In this document: positions 52,516 to 60,250 of the stretch, piece after piece
How the letters are laid out: each line of letters opens with the position of its first letter
Position numbering within the stretch: position 1 is the first letter of the stretch
Assembly: GCA_030150265.1 (NCBI GenBank)
Contig: JASLGG010000040.1
Location: forward strand, 32,697-96,696
Direction of reading: 5' to 3'
Source of the DNA: Protaetiibacter sp.
GTDB taxonomy: Bacteria; Actinomycetota; Actinomycetes; Actinomycetales; Microbacteriaceae
DNA: 64,000 bases
The notes under the pieces: generated by a model
What the model was told of the DNA's origin: nothing
The model's database searches: none
Seen by the model: the letters and a program-made list of their open reading frames with translations, nothing else
Made by a program: the position numbers and the translations under genes

Positions 52516-53841
52516 CTACAGCCGCCCCACGAGCGCATCGAAGAAGGCGATCGCCCGCCGGTAGGTCGACACCCGGATGCGCTCGTCGATCCCGTGGATC
52601 GACTGCAGCTCCTCCTGGCGCAGGTCGAACGGCAGGAAGCGGTACACGCGGTCCGAGATCGCGGCGAAGTGGCGCGAGTCGCTCGCCTGCAGCATGACGT
52701 AGGGCGCGACCGCGGCGTCCGGGAAGGCGTCGGCGATGCTCGCCGAGATGGCCTCCCACGCCGGGCCCTCGGCGGGCGAGAGCGGCGCCGGATCCGAGCC
52801 TTCGAGGAGCCGCACCTGCACCGCGGGATCGTCGATCACGCGCTCGATGTCGGCGAGGGCGGACTGCACGGTCGCCCCCGGCAGGATGCGCACGTTGAGC
52901 GTCGCGCTCGCGCGCTCGGGCACGACGTTGCGGCTCGAGGAGCCGCGCAGCTGGGTCACGGCTCGCGTCGTGCGGGTCATCGCGGCGAGCTGCGGGCTCG
53001 CGGCCGCGAGCGTTCGGGCGAGGGGGCCGCGCAGCAGCCGGGCGTGCCGGAGCGCCCACCCGCGCGCGCCGCCCATCCGCGCGCCGAGAGCCTCGAGCAG
53101 CCCGATGGTGGGCTCGATGAGACGAGGGCGCTCGGGCTGGTTCTCGAGGCGCAGGATGGCGCGCGCGAGCAGCGCCGTGGAGCCGCCCGGCAGGGGGATC
53201 GCGGCGTGGCCGCCCGACTGCTCGACGGCGAGCTCGACATCCATGATGCCCTTCTCGGTAACGCCCACGACCGCGGTCGGGCCGAGCCCCGGCATGAGGC
53301 CGTCCATGACCGCACCGCCCTCGTCGATCACGAGCCACGGCCGCACGCCGCGTGCGCGCAGCAGCTCGACGATCGCCGCGGCACCGGTGCCCCCGGCCTC
53401 CTCGTCGTGCCCGAACACGAGGTAGACGTCGGCGGCCGGGGTGAAGCCGGCAGCGAGCCGCGTCTCGACGGCCTCGAGGATCGCGCCGAGCGCGGCCTTG
53501 TCGTCGAGCGCGCCGCGCGCCCAGATCGCGGCCTCGTCGCCCTCGCCCGACACCTCGGCGGCGAACGGCGGATGCGTCCAGCGCGTCGCGTCGTCGACCG
53601 CCACGACGTCCTGGTGCGCCATGAGCACCGCGGCGGGACCGTCGCCCGACCCGGGCCAGCGGAACAGCAGCGAACGGCCGGCGACGAGCTCGCGCTCGAG
53701 GCGCTCGTGCACGAGGGGGAAGCTCGCCGCGAGCGTCTCGTGGAGGCCGTCGAAGGCCTCCTCGACGCCGGTCGCGCCCTCGTGGGAGAAGGTGGCGTGG
53801 CGCAGCAGCGCGCGGAAGCGGTCGACGGCGGCATCGCTCAT
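52516..53841 (-). CDS. M20-family metallopeptidase
   Basis: A 441-residue di-zinc amidohydrolase/peptidase of the M20 family (carboxypeptidase S / ArgE / DapE relatives). Metal ligands and catalytic residues are visible in LMAHQDVV, GALDDKAAL, GHDEEAGGTG and, late, SDSRHFAAISD; the dimerisation lid lies between about 200 and 320 (QSGGHAAIP). I cannot name the substrate. TAGGAT precedes the ATG at 53841 by six bases, so the mRNA is probably leaderless. It is divergent from the small membrane protein gene at 53885. Confidence 0.9.
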   Translation of the reverse strand: MSDAAVDRFRALLRHATFSHEGATGVEEAFDGLHETLAASFPLVHERLERELVAGRSLLFRWPGSGDGPAAVLMAHQDVVAVDDATRWTHPPFAAEVSGEGDEAAIWARGALDDKAALGAILEAVETRLAAGFTPAADVYLVFGHDEEAGGTGAAAIVELLRARGVRPWLVIDEGGAVMDGLMPGLGPTAVVGVTEKGIMDVELAVEQSGGHAAIPLPGGSTALLARAILRLENQPERPRLIEPTIGLLEALGARMGGARGWALRHARLLRGPLARTLAAASPQLAAMTRTTRAVTQLRGSSSRNVVPERASATLNVRILPGATVQSALADIERVIDDPAVQVRLLEGSDPAPLSPAEGPAWEAISASIADAFPDAAVAPYVMLQASDSRHFAAISDRVYRFLPFDLRQEELQSIHGIDERIRVSTYRRAIAFFDALVGRL

Positions 53842-53847
53842 GCCCCG

Positions 53848-53853
53848 ATCCTA
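53848..53853 (-). promoter_or_regulatory. -10 element TAGGAT, leaderless start of the peptidase gene
   Basis: On the minus strand TAGGAT lies six bases before the ATG at 53841. Confidence 0.6.
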
Positions 53854-53872
53854 GGGCGGGGCGTGCGCTCGA

Positions 53873-53878
53873 TACGCT
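53873..53878 (+). promoter_or_regulatory. -10 element TACGCT, leaderless start
   Basis: TACGCT lies six bases before the GTG at 53885, the first gene of a four-gene coupled run. Confidence 0.6.
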
Positions 53879-53884
53879 GGGCTG

Positions 53885-54250
53885 GTGAGCTCATCGCGTC
53901 CCTCCTCCCGCTACGGCGACCCCGGCTTCCGCCGCCTCGCACTCGCCCCGGGGCTGCTCGCGGCCGTGGTGCTCTTCGTGGGCATCGCGCTCCTCGAGGA
54001 GGAGGCCTTCGTCTACGTGAGCTGGGGCGTCGCCGTGCTCGCCCTCATCGTGCTGGTGTTCGCGTTCCAGGCGCGGCACTGGTGGTGGCTGCCGGTGTTC
54101 GCGGCGGTCGCCGTGATCTGGAACCCCGTCATGCCGTTCGGATTCTCGGGCATCTGGTGGCTCGGTGCGCAGTACCTCGCGGCGCTCGCCTTCATCGCGG
54201 CGGGGGTGCTCATCAAGGTGCCCCTCCCGGCCGGCGAGAGCAGGCGATGA
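53885..54250 (+). CDS. Small membrane protein, DUF6804-like
   Basis: A 121-residue protein with four predicted spans (about 20-38, 45-62, 66-84 and 93-112). FQARHWWWLPVF and AVIWNPVMPFGF resemble the short actinobacterial membrane family DUF6804, from memory and unverified. The GTG start is fixed by a -10 element six bases upstream. It is the first gene of a coupled run ending at 55957. Confidence 0.7.
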   Translation: MSSSRPSSRYGDPGFRRLALAPGLLAAVVLFVGIALLEEEAFVYVSWGVAVLALIVLVFAFQARHWWWLPVFAAVAVIWNPVMPFGFSGIWWLGAQYLAALAFIAAGVLIKVPLPAGESRR

Positions 54251-54852
54251 GGCGGCGCGGAACGCTCCTCGTCGGCGGCTCGATCGCGCTCGCCCTCGCG
54301 ACCGCGGGGGTCGTGGCGATCCCGCTGGGCGGCTGGGACACCGTGGCGCTCGAGAGCGCGAGGATCCCCGAGCTGGCCGCCGGCGAGAGCTATCACGGCC
54401 GTCACTACTCGGTGCGCGTCGAGGAGGCCTGGGTCGGCGCGGTCATGCCCGACGACTACGACGTGCCGGACGACGGGATGACGTTCCTCGTCGTGCGGGC
54501 GGTCGTGCGCAACGAATGGCGCGAGCCCGACGGCGCGATCACCGGCCTCCTGAGCTTCGACGCGCTCGACGGGCTGCCGCGCCTCGCACGGGGCGCCCAG
54601 GTGCGGGTCGCCGCCGACGGCAGCTTCTCGTCGTCGATGCCGCCCGGGGTCGAGACCGAGGTGCTGCTGCGCTGGGAGCTGCCCGCCGGATCCGTGGCGG
54701 CGGGTGAGCCTCTCGTGCTCGGAGTGCTCGACGGGCGCCCCGAGGCTGCGGTGCTCTACAGCGGCACCGCGTGGCGCGACGAGCACGTCGCGGTGCAGGC
54801 CACGGTGGTGCCGCATCCGTCCGAGGAGCTGGTGTACCCGTGGCGCGGATGA
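54247..54852 (+). CDS. Membrane-anchored extracytoplasmic protein, unknown
   Basis: A 201-residue protein with an N-terminal signal anchor (about 5-28) and a beta-rich extracytoplasmic domain (SVRVEEAWVG, MTFLVVRAVVRNEW, ETEVLLRWELP). The pattern resembles DUF4352-like immunoglobulin-fold domains, which hold a TFLVVxxxVxN-type strand, but I cannot confirm this. Starts in an ATGA overlap with the preceding gene and ends in another with the next. Confidence 0.68.
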   Translation: MRRRGTLLVGGSIALALATAGVVAIPLGGWDTVALESARIPELAAGESYHGRHYSVRVEEAWVGAVMPDDYDVPDDGMTFLVVRAVVRNEWREPDGAITGLLSFDALDGLPRLARGAQVRVAADGSFSSSMPPGVETEVLLRWELPAGSVAAGEPLVLGVLDGRPEAAVLYSGTAWRDEHVAVQATVVPHPSEELVYPWRG

Positions 54853-55409
54853 CGCGGCTCGCGGCGGGTGCGGGCGCCGCCGCGCTGATCGTGCTCGCCT
54901 TCGCGGTCGCGCGCACCGAGCCGGGGGAGGGCGTGAGCTTCGCCCCGTTCGTCTCGCGGGTCGAGCAGGGGCAGCTCGGCGAGGGGCGCGACGTCCAGGC
55001 GGTCGTCGACCGGGCGGTGCTCGCCGATGTCGTCGAGGTCGGCAGCTGGACGGGCGAGACGACGGGCGTGTGGCTCGTGGTCGACGCCCGGATGGCGACC
55101 ACCGAGTCGCCCGGCCTCGCGGCCGCCGAGCTGCGCGTCGGCGATCGGATGTGGCGGCCGAGCACGCGCCCCTCCTCCGGCGCCCTGCAGATGACGGCCC
55201 TCGCCGCGGGGCTCCCGATGCGCGGCTCGTTCGTCTTCGAGCTGCCCGCCGAGCTCCTCGCGGAGCCGGTCGCCGCGCACGCCGTGCTGCAGCTGGCCAC
55301 CGACACGGACTCCCGCCTGCAGTCCGTCGTCGAGCTCGAGCTCGACCTCGTGGCGATGCCGCACGAGCACCGGCTGGAGCTGAACCGGGCGGAGCGCGTG
55401 CGATGGTGA
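54849..55409 (+). CDS. Membrane-anchored extracytoplasmic protein, unknown
   Basis: A 186-residue protein with a very short cytoplasmic tip, a signal anchor (about 4-20) and a beta-rich outside domain (ADVVEVGSWTGETTGVWLVVDARM, FVFELPAELL). It is the third in a run of four coupled genes and has the same topology as its neighbours. Function unknown. Confidence 0.65.
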   Translation: MTRLAAGAGAAALIVLAFAVARTEPGEGVSFAPFVSRVEQGQLGEGRDVQAVVDRAVLADVVEVGSWTGETTGVWLVVDARMATTESPGLAAAELRVGDRMWRPSTRPSSGALQMTALAAGLPMRGSFVFELPAELLAEPVAAHAVLQLATDTDSRLQSVVELELDLVAMPHEHRLELNRAERVRW

Positions 55410-55957
55410 GCGACGGGATCTCGTGGTGGCGCCGCTCGCGGTGGGCCCTGCTCGCGCTCGTCGTGCTCGTGCCGGCGGCCGTCGCCGCGTCGCTCAGCAT
55501 CGATGCCGTCGACTACGGGAACGCCCAACCGCGCGAGGTCACCACGGTGGCTCTCGGCGACATCGCCCGAATCGGCGATGCGACGCTGCGCGTCGTCGAC
55601 ACCTGGACGGCGGTGGCCGGTTCCGCGGAGGGCGTCGAGTACGGGGTGCCGGAGGGCACCGCCCTCGTGTCGGTCACCCTCGAGCTCGACGCGACGGCGG
55701 CATCCGAGGGCTTCTCCTGCTCGATCGAGCTGCTGCAGCCGGACCGCGGCCGGCGCTGGACGAGCTCGCCGTCCGGGACCGACTACTGGCCGGGTCGCGG
55801 GCTGCCCGACGACGTGCCGACCGGCTGCACGGGAGCCGAGGTGGCGTTCCCCTTCGAGCTGACCTTCCTCGTGCCGGAGGACGCCGTGGGCGAGGTCGCC
55901 CTGGAGGTCGTCAACGGGCCTCTGCTGCCGCGGGCGTTCCGTCTGCTCCTGGCGTGA
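55403..55957 (+). CDS. Membrane-anchored extracytoplasmic protein, unknown
   Basis: A 184-residue protein with a Trp/Arg-rich N terminus (WWRRSRW), a signal anchor (about 14-32) and a beta-rich domain with two cysteines (FSCSIEL, TGCTGAE) that could form a disulfide. ATG 55403 overlaps the previous gene by seven bases; GTG 55406 is an alternative. The 3' end overlaps the convergent membrane protein gene by 47 bases. Confidence 0.65.
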   Translation: MVSDGISWWRRSRWALLALVVLVPAAVAASLSIDAVDYGNAQPREVTTVALGDIARIGDATLRVVDTWTAVAGSAEGVEYGVPEGTALVSVTLELDATAASEGFSCSIELLQPDRGRRWTSSPSGTDYWPGRGLPDDVPTGCTGAEVAFPFELTFLVPEDAVGEVALEVVNGPLLPRAFRLLLA

Positions 55958-57152
55958 TCCCCTCGCCGGGCGACGGCGTCGCGGCCGAGCGCCGCAGGGC
56001 GGTGTCGTAGGCCGCTCCCACGAGCGCGAGCTGCACGGGCACGACGAGGGCGACGACGAGCAGGTTGACCGGGTCGTCGACGGCCTGCCAGAACCCGAAC
56101 TTGTGGGGCCCGAGCGCTCGCAGCAGGCCGGCGGCGAGCCACTCGCCGGCCGCGTGGACCACGGCGTAGCCGAGCAGGAACCCCGCCAGGGTCAGCACCC
56201 CGGCCGACCAGATGAGGCGGATCGAGCTCGCGATCGGGAGCCAGCGCTCCTGGAAGCCGCCCGTCACGGAGGTGAGCGCCGCGCGCAGCCAGCGCGGCAT
56301 CCGGTTCCATCGCGCGGCGACCGTGGCGCGGGCGCGAGCGGCGCGTGCACCCGGTGCCGCGCTCCGCCGGAGCTGCCCGCCGGCGTACACGACCGCGGCG
56401 AGCGCGACCCAGGCGAGCGGCTGGAAGACGACATCGCCCAGCTGGGTCATGAGCCAGGATGCGGCGTCGCCCAGCCAGCGGAACCAGCCGTTCCCGTCGC
56501 GCCAGCCGGCGACCGCGTCGACGAGCGGCGCGAACATCCGGCGCGTCGCGAACCACTGCGGCACGCCCGCGAGCAGCGTGCGCAGCACGAGGAGCGCGAC
56601 GAGCACCCACACGGCCTCGAGGTAGGCGGCGACGGCCGCGGTCCAGCCGGGCAACCGGCTCCGGAAGCGCTGCAGGAGCCAACGCGCGGCGAAGGCAACC
56701 ACGACCGTCCCGAGCGACCAGACGTCGAGGTCGACGTCGAGCGCGCGGCTGGTCTGGCCGTTCCAGAAGTCCGTCTGGTCGAGCGCGGCGGCGGCGTAGT
56801 CGCGGGAGTCCTCGGCGACCATGCCCCACGCGGCGTAGATGACGAAGAAGGGCAGGATGGCGCTCGAGATCGCGTCCCCCCAGCGCGCCGCGAAGCGGCG
56901 CCGGGCACCGGCCGCGGGGTCGGCATCCGCGACGTTCGGGAGTGCGCCGCGCAGCACGAGGAACATCGCCACGTAGCTCGCGAGCCGCGCGATGACCGCG
57001 AGCGGCAGGATGAGCTGGCCGAGGAGCGGGAGGTCGTTGCCGATGGCGGCCGCGAGCCGCAGCAGCAGGAGGCGGGCCGTCCATCCGGCGAGGAACCACG
57101 CCAGCAGCGCCGGCCAGCTGCGGGCGAGCGCGCGGGCGGCGGTGGACAGCAC
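55911..57152 (-). CDS. Large polytopic membrane protein, unknown
   Basis: A 413-residue protein with roughly eight predicted spans, separated by Trp/Asp-rich loops (WNGQTSRALDVDLDVWSL, WRDGNGWFRWLGDAASWL). I do not recognise the family. The GTG at 57152 has TAGGGT six bases upstream on the minus strand, so it is probably leaderless. Its last 16 codons run antisense to the end of the gene at 55403; that tail (SPGEGITPGADG) is low-complexity and may not be structured. Confidence 0.75.
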   Translation of the reverse strand: MLSTAARALARSWPALLAWFLAGWTARLLLLRLAAAIGNDLPLLGQLILPLAVIARLASYVAMFLVLRGALPNVADADPAAGARRRFAARWGDAISSAILPFFVIYAAWGMVAEDSRDYAAAALDQTDFWNGQTSRALDVDLDVWSLGTVVVAFAARWLLQRFRSRLPGWTAAVAAYLEAVWVLVALLVLRTLLAGVPQWFATRRMFAPLVDAVAGWRDGNGWFRWLGDAASWLMTQLGDVVFQPLAWVALAAVVYAGGQLRRSAAPGARAARARATVAARWNRMPRWLRAALTSVTGGFQERWLPIASSIRLIWSAGVLTLAGFLLGYAVVHAAGEWLAAGLLRALGPHKFGFWQAVDDPVNLLVVALVVPVQLALVGAAYDTALRRSAATPSPGEGITPGADGTPAAAEAR

Positions 57153-57158
57153 CGTCTC

Positions 57159-57164
57159 ACCCTA
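57159..57164 (-). promoter_or_regulatory. -10 element TAGGGT, leaderless start
   Basis: On the minus strand TAGGGT lies six bases before the GTG at 57152. Confidence 0.55.
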
Positions 57165-57201
57165 TCCGGCGGTGACGCGGGCTCATGAGTGCGGTGTGCG
57201 C

Positions 57202-57352
57202 TAGACTGGATGCGCCCACCGCCCCGCCGGCCAAGCCGGATCAGGGGATCGACGGGGGTGATCTGCACCGAGAATCCGGTCCGGCGCACCGTCGGATCGC
57301 ACGTAGACGCGACGGATGCCGTCGCGATGGGGCCGAGCCCCCGAGGAGAACG
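57202..57352 (+). promoter_or_regulatory. -10 element and structured leader of the helicase gene
   Basis: TAGACT at 57202-57207 is the best -10, giving a leader of about 140 bases. Just before the start are two hairpins: CGCGACGG/CCGTCGCG with a three-base loop (57308-57326) and GGGGC/GCCCC (57329-57341), then the Shine-Dalgarno GAGGAG. This contrasts with the many leaderless genes here and suggests translational control. Confidence 0.45.
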
Positions 57353-59479
57353 ATGGCCACATCGGGCCAGAAGACGCGCACCGGCGCGAAGTCCGGTGCG
57401 AAGAGCACGCAGCGCCGCCGCGCGCACCAGGACGAGACCGGCATCATCCCGGTGCTCGCCCGCGTGGTGCGCGGCATCGAGAACGCCGCCGAGCGCGGCA
57501 AGGTCAACCCGGCGAACCGGATGCGCTACCGCGTCGTGGCGGTGCTCGCCCGCGAGGAGCGCGCGCGCATCAAGGCGGATGCGAGCCTCGGCGACGCCGA
57601 GCGCACCAAGGAGCTCACGCGGCTCGACGGCATCGCCACCATCATGGCGAAGACCGCCGCGCGCGACGCGAGTCTCATCCAGCTGCTCACCGACACCGCC
57701 CCGCTCAGCCCCGCCGCCCAGGAGGTGCGGCGCACGCTCCTGCTCGAGGCGGGCACGCCGCTCGCCCCCGAGGACCTCGTGGTCGTCACGGCGCCCGAGC
57801 CGAAGCCCGCCGTCGAGGAGCGCCAGGTGGTGCCGCAGTCGGTACGGCAGTACCAGATGTCGAACCCGTTCCTCGCCCCCGACTTCGCGGCCTATCAGCA
57901 GCCGAAGCCGGTGACGAGCGGGCGCCTCGACAACTGGGAGCTCATCGAGCCGCTGTTCCGATCGTTCGAGGTCGGCGCGGGCGGGGGAGCCGCGAGCATG
58001 GAGCTGCCGGAGGCGCGCTCGCTCGCGACCCCGGGCGGGCTCGAGCTCATGCGCCACCAGGCCCGCTTCGTGGAGTCCGCGCGTGCCGGCCACCGCAGCT
58101 ATCTGCTCGCCGACGAGCCGGGCCTCGGCAAGACCGCGCAGGCGCTGCTCGCCGCGGACGTTGCGAAGGCCTACCCGCTGCTCGTGGTGGTGCCCAACGT
58201 CGTCAAGGTCAACTGGGCGCGCGAGGTCGAGAAGTGGACCCCGCACCGCTCGGTGACGGTCGTGCACGGCGACGGCGACGACGTCGACGCCTTCGCCGAG
58301 ATCGTCGTGGTCAACTACGAGATCCTCGACCGCCACGTCGCCTGGCTCTCGCGGCGCGGATTCCGCGGCATGGTCGTGGACGAGGCGCACTTCATCAAGA
58401 ACAAGGAGTCGCAGCGCTCCAAGAACGTGCAGGCGCTCGCCGCCGCGATCCGCCAGCGCACGGCCGATCCGCTGCTCGTGGCGCTCACGGGAACGCCGCT
58501 CATCAACCAGATCGAGGACTTCCGGATGATCTGGCAGTTCCTCGGCTGGATCGACGAGAAGAAGCCCCTCCCGCGCCTCATGGAGGCGCTCGAGGAGACC
58601 GAGCTCACGCCCGTCGACCCGGGCTTCTTCGCGGCGGCGCGTCGCGCCGTGGTCGGCATGGGCATCGTGCGCCGCAAGAAGGTCGACGTCGCCGCCGACA
58701 TCCCCGCGCGCCGCATCGCCGACATCCCGGTCGAGCTCGACGGCGAGGCGGGGCGCTCGATCCGCGACGCGGAGAAGGCGCTCGTGGCGCGGCTCGTGGA
58801 GCGGTTCCGCCGCCTGCGCGCGACGCGACCCGACTCGGATGCGGCCGACCTCATCCGCCTCGTCGCGGCCGCCGAGCTCGAGGAGTCGAAGCAGACGGAC
58901 GCCTCGGGCGACAACGTCTTCACGATGGTGCGCCGCATCGGCCAGGCCAAGGCCACCCCGGCGGCCGACTACACGGTCAACCTCGCGCGCAACGTGGGCA
59001 AGGTCGTGTTCTTCGCCAAGCACATCGACGTGATGGACGTGGCCGAGGAGCACTTCGCCAAGGCGGGGCTGCGCACGGTGTCGATCCGGGGCGACCAGAG
59101 CTCGAAGACGCGCCAGGCGGAGATCGACGCCTTCCAGAACGATCCGGAGGTCGCGGTCGCGGTGTGCTCGCTCACCGCGGCGGGCGTCGGTGTCAACCTG
59201 CAGGCGGCGTCGAACGTCGTGCTGGCGGAGCTCAGCTGGACCAACGCCGAGCAGACGCAGGCGATCGACCGTGTGCACCGCATCGGACAGGAGCTGCCCG
59301 TGACGGCGTGGCGGATCATCGCCGCGCAGACGATCGACGGGCGCATCGCGGAGCTCATCGACTCGAAGGCGGGGCTCGCGGCGCGCGCCCTGGACGGCGA
59401 GAACGTCGAGACCGCGGAGGGCTCGGTGCAGCTCGAGGCGCTCATCGCGCTGCTGACGGATGCGGTGCGCGAGCTCTGA
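57353..59479 (+). CDS. SNF2-family DEAD/DEAH-box helicase
   Basis: A 708-residue ATPase. After a basic N terminus and a helical region of about 200 residues, the SNF2 core begins near 225: Walker A DEPGLGKT with Lys260, Walker B/DEAH at 343 (VVDEAHFIKN), motif III LTGTPLINQ, and the C-terminal RecA lobe with FAKHIDVMD, LTAAGVGVNLQAA and QAIDRVHRIGQ. The last motif resembles SMARCAL1/HepA-type annealing helicases. No nuclease or zinc domain is attached. The role may be replication fork or RNA polymerase remodelling; unknown. ATG at 57353 has GAGGAGAACG upstream. Confidence 0.9.
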   Translation: MATSGQKTRTGAKSGAKSTQRRRAHQDETGIIPVLARVVRGIENAAERGKVNPANRMRYRVVAVLAREERARIKADASLGDAERTKELTRLDGIATIMAKTAARDASLIQLLTDTAPLSPAAQEVRRTLLLEAGTPLAPEDLVVVTAPEPKPAVEERQVVPQSVRQYQMSNPFLAPDFAAYQQPKPVTSGRLDNWELIEPLFRSFEVGAGGGAASMELPEARSLATPGGLELMRHQARFVESARAGHRSYLLADEPGLGKTAQALLAADVAKAYPLLVVVPNVVKVNWAREVEKWTPHRSVTVVHGDGDDVDAFAEIVVVNYEILDRHVAWLSRRGFRGMVVDEAHFIKNKESQRSKNVQALAAAIRQRTADPLLVALTGTPLINQIEDFRMIWQFLGWIDEKKPLPRLMEALEETELTPVDPGFFAAARRAVVGMGIVRRKKVDVAADIPARRIADIPVELDGEAGRSIRDAEKALVARLVERFRRLRATRPDSDAADLIRLVAAAELEESKQTDASGDNVFTMVRRIGQAKATPAADYTVNLARNVGKVVFFAKHIDVMDVAEEHFAKAGLRTVSIRGDQSSKTRQAEIDAFQNDPEVAVAVCSLTAAGVGVNLQAASNVVLAELSWTNAEQTQAIDRVHRIGQELPVTAWRIIAAQTIDGRIAELIDSKAGLAARALDGENVETAEGSVQLEALIALLTDAVREL

Positions 59480-59520
59480 GCGGGCTCGTGACCTTCAACC
59501 ATCTAGCGAGACTTGACGTC

Positions 59521-59548
59521 TTGCGCGCCGTTCACGGCTGAGTAATCT
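59521..59548 (+). promoter_or_regulatory. Promoter candidate for an intergenic RNA
   Basis: TTGCGC (59521-59526), a 16-bp spacer and TAATCT (59543-59548) lie downstream of the helicase gene. A TTGACG at 59513 is too far for the same -10. The predicted start is near 59555. Confidence 0.45.
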
Positions 59549-59550
59549 CT

Positions 59551-59670
59551 TCTTCACCGGAAGGCACGAACCCCTCGGGGAACGGCCTCAGGTGACAGAA
59601 AGGCCCTCGGGGCTCGACGAACCCCGGCGCTCAGGCGCCGGAGGAACGCGGCGACCGGGGGCCTTTCGTC
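59551..59670 (+). ncRNA. Candidate structured small RNA ending in a terminator-like stem
   Basis: About 115 bases between promoter-like elements and a terminator-like end. A 13-bp stem pairs GAAAGGCCCTCGG (59598-59610) with CCGGGGGCCTTTC (59655-59667, one wobble), enclosing a perfect 7-bp hairpin CCGGCGC/GCGCCGG (59624-59641). The 5' part has a CCCCTCGGGG hairpin flanked by CGAA and GAAC. No open reading frame of note. It could also be only a complex terminator of the helicase gene. Confidence 0.4.
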
Positions 59671-59778
59671 GTGCTGCCCGGCACGTGGCGGGCGCCCTGT
59701 GCGCGTCACCCGTTGTGGGGGGAGCGCTCCCACGGCTCGTGACCATATCGTGATGTCACTGGTTCGGGGGGACTGGTC

Positions 59779-59850
59779 GGCGGCGGTGATCTGCGAAGGC
59801 CGCGATCCGGTACGGGGGTACGTCGGATCGCGGGCAGCATCACCGCCGCC
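59779..59850. repeat. 72-bp high-stability inverted repeat
   Basis: Stems stack in order: GGCGGCGGTGAT with ATCACCGCCGCC (12 bp), CTGC/GCAG (4 bp, one bulged C), a small internal loop, CCGCGATCCG/CGGATCGCGG (10 bp), and GTAC/GTAC around a GGGG loop. It lies between convergent genes and may be a bidirectional terminator, though it is much larger than others here. The rest of the 391-bp intergenic region (59480-59870) shows no gene beyond the candidate RNA. Confidence 0.65.
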
Positions 59851-59870
59851 CGTCTCTGCAGCGGGGCCGC

Positions 59871-60197
59871 TCAGGCGGTGCGGCGACGCGTGGGCTCGCC
59901 CTCGAGCATCGACCAGACGGCCGTGCTGAGCGGCGGATAGGCGAGCGCGATCTGGCGCAGCATCCGGTAGTCGACCTCGGCGCTCGGGCGCCGCTCGCCG
60001 TCGGCGCGGATGAGCTCCGCGCGCAGCATGAGCACGACGAGCTCGTCGAGGCTCGGCAGCTCCTGCATGAACTCCCACGGGTCCTCGCCCGCCCGCAGCC
60101 GCTCGAACACGACCGTGGCGAGCTCGTCGGCTGCCTCCGCGCGCAGCACCTCGAGGCTCGCCCGTCGGGGGATCCCGACCTCGTCCCGGATGCTCAC
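59871..60197 (-). CDS. Small conserved-looking protein, unknown
   Basis: A 108-residue soluble, helical and acidic protein (ELATVVFERLRAGEDPWEFMQEL, DELVVLMLRAELIR, YRMLRQIALAYPPL). No signal peptide, cofactor motif or DNA-binding motif seen. The GTG at 60197 has TAGGCT six bases upstream on the minus strand, a good sign that it is a real, leaderless gene. Divergent from the J-domain gene at 60251. Confidence 0.68.
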   Translation of the reverse strand: MSIRDEVGIPRRASLEVLRAEAADELATVVFERLRAGEDPWEFMQELPSLDELVVLMLRAELIRADGERRPSAEVDYRMLRQIALAYPPLSTAVWSMLEGEPTRRRTA

Positions 60198-60203
60198 CTC
60201 ACG

Positions 60204-60209
60204 AGCCTA
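60204..60209 (-). promoter_or_regulatory. -10 element TAGGCT, leaderless start
   Basis: On the minus strand TAGGCT lies six bases before the GTG at 60197. Confidence 0.6.
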
Positions 60210-60237
60210 ACGGCGCTCATGGGCCGCCGTCCGGCCG

Positions 60238-60243
60238 TACGAT
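60238..60243 (+). promoter_or_regulatory. -10 element TACGAT, leaderless start
   Basis: TACGAT lies seven bases before the GTG at 60251, with no Shine-Dalgarno sequence between. Confidence 0.5.
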
Positions 60244-60250
60244 CGATGTC

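Noticed and set aside
59553..59600. Glycine riboswitch
   Set aside because: CACCGGAAGG and CTCAGGTGACAG recall the aptamer, but the conserved 5' GGAGAG strand is missing and no glycine-related gene follows.
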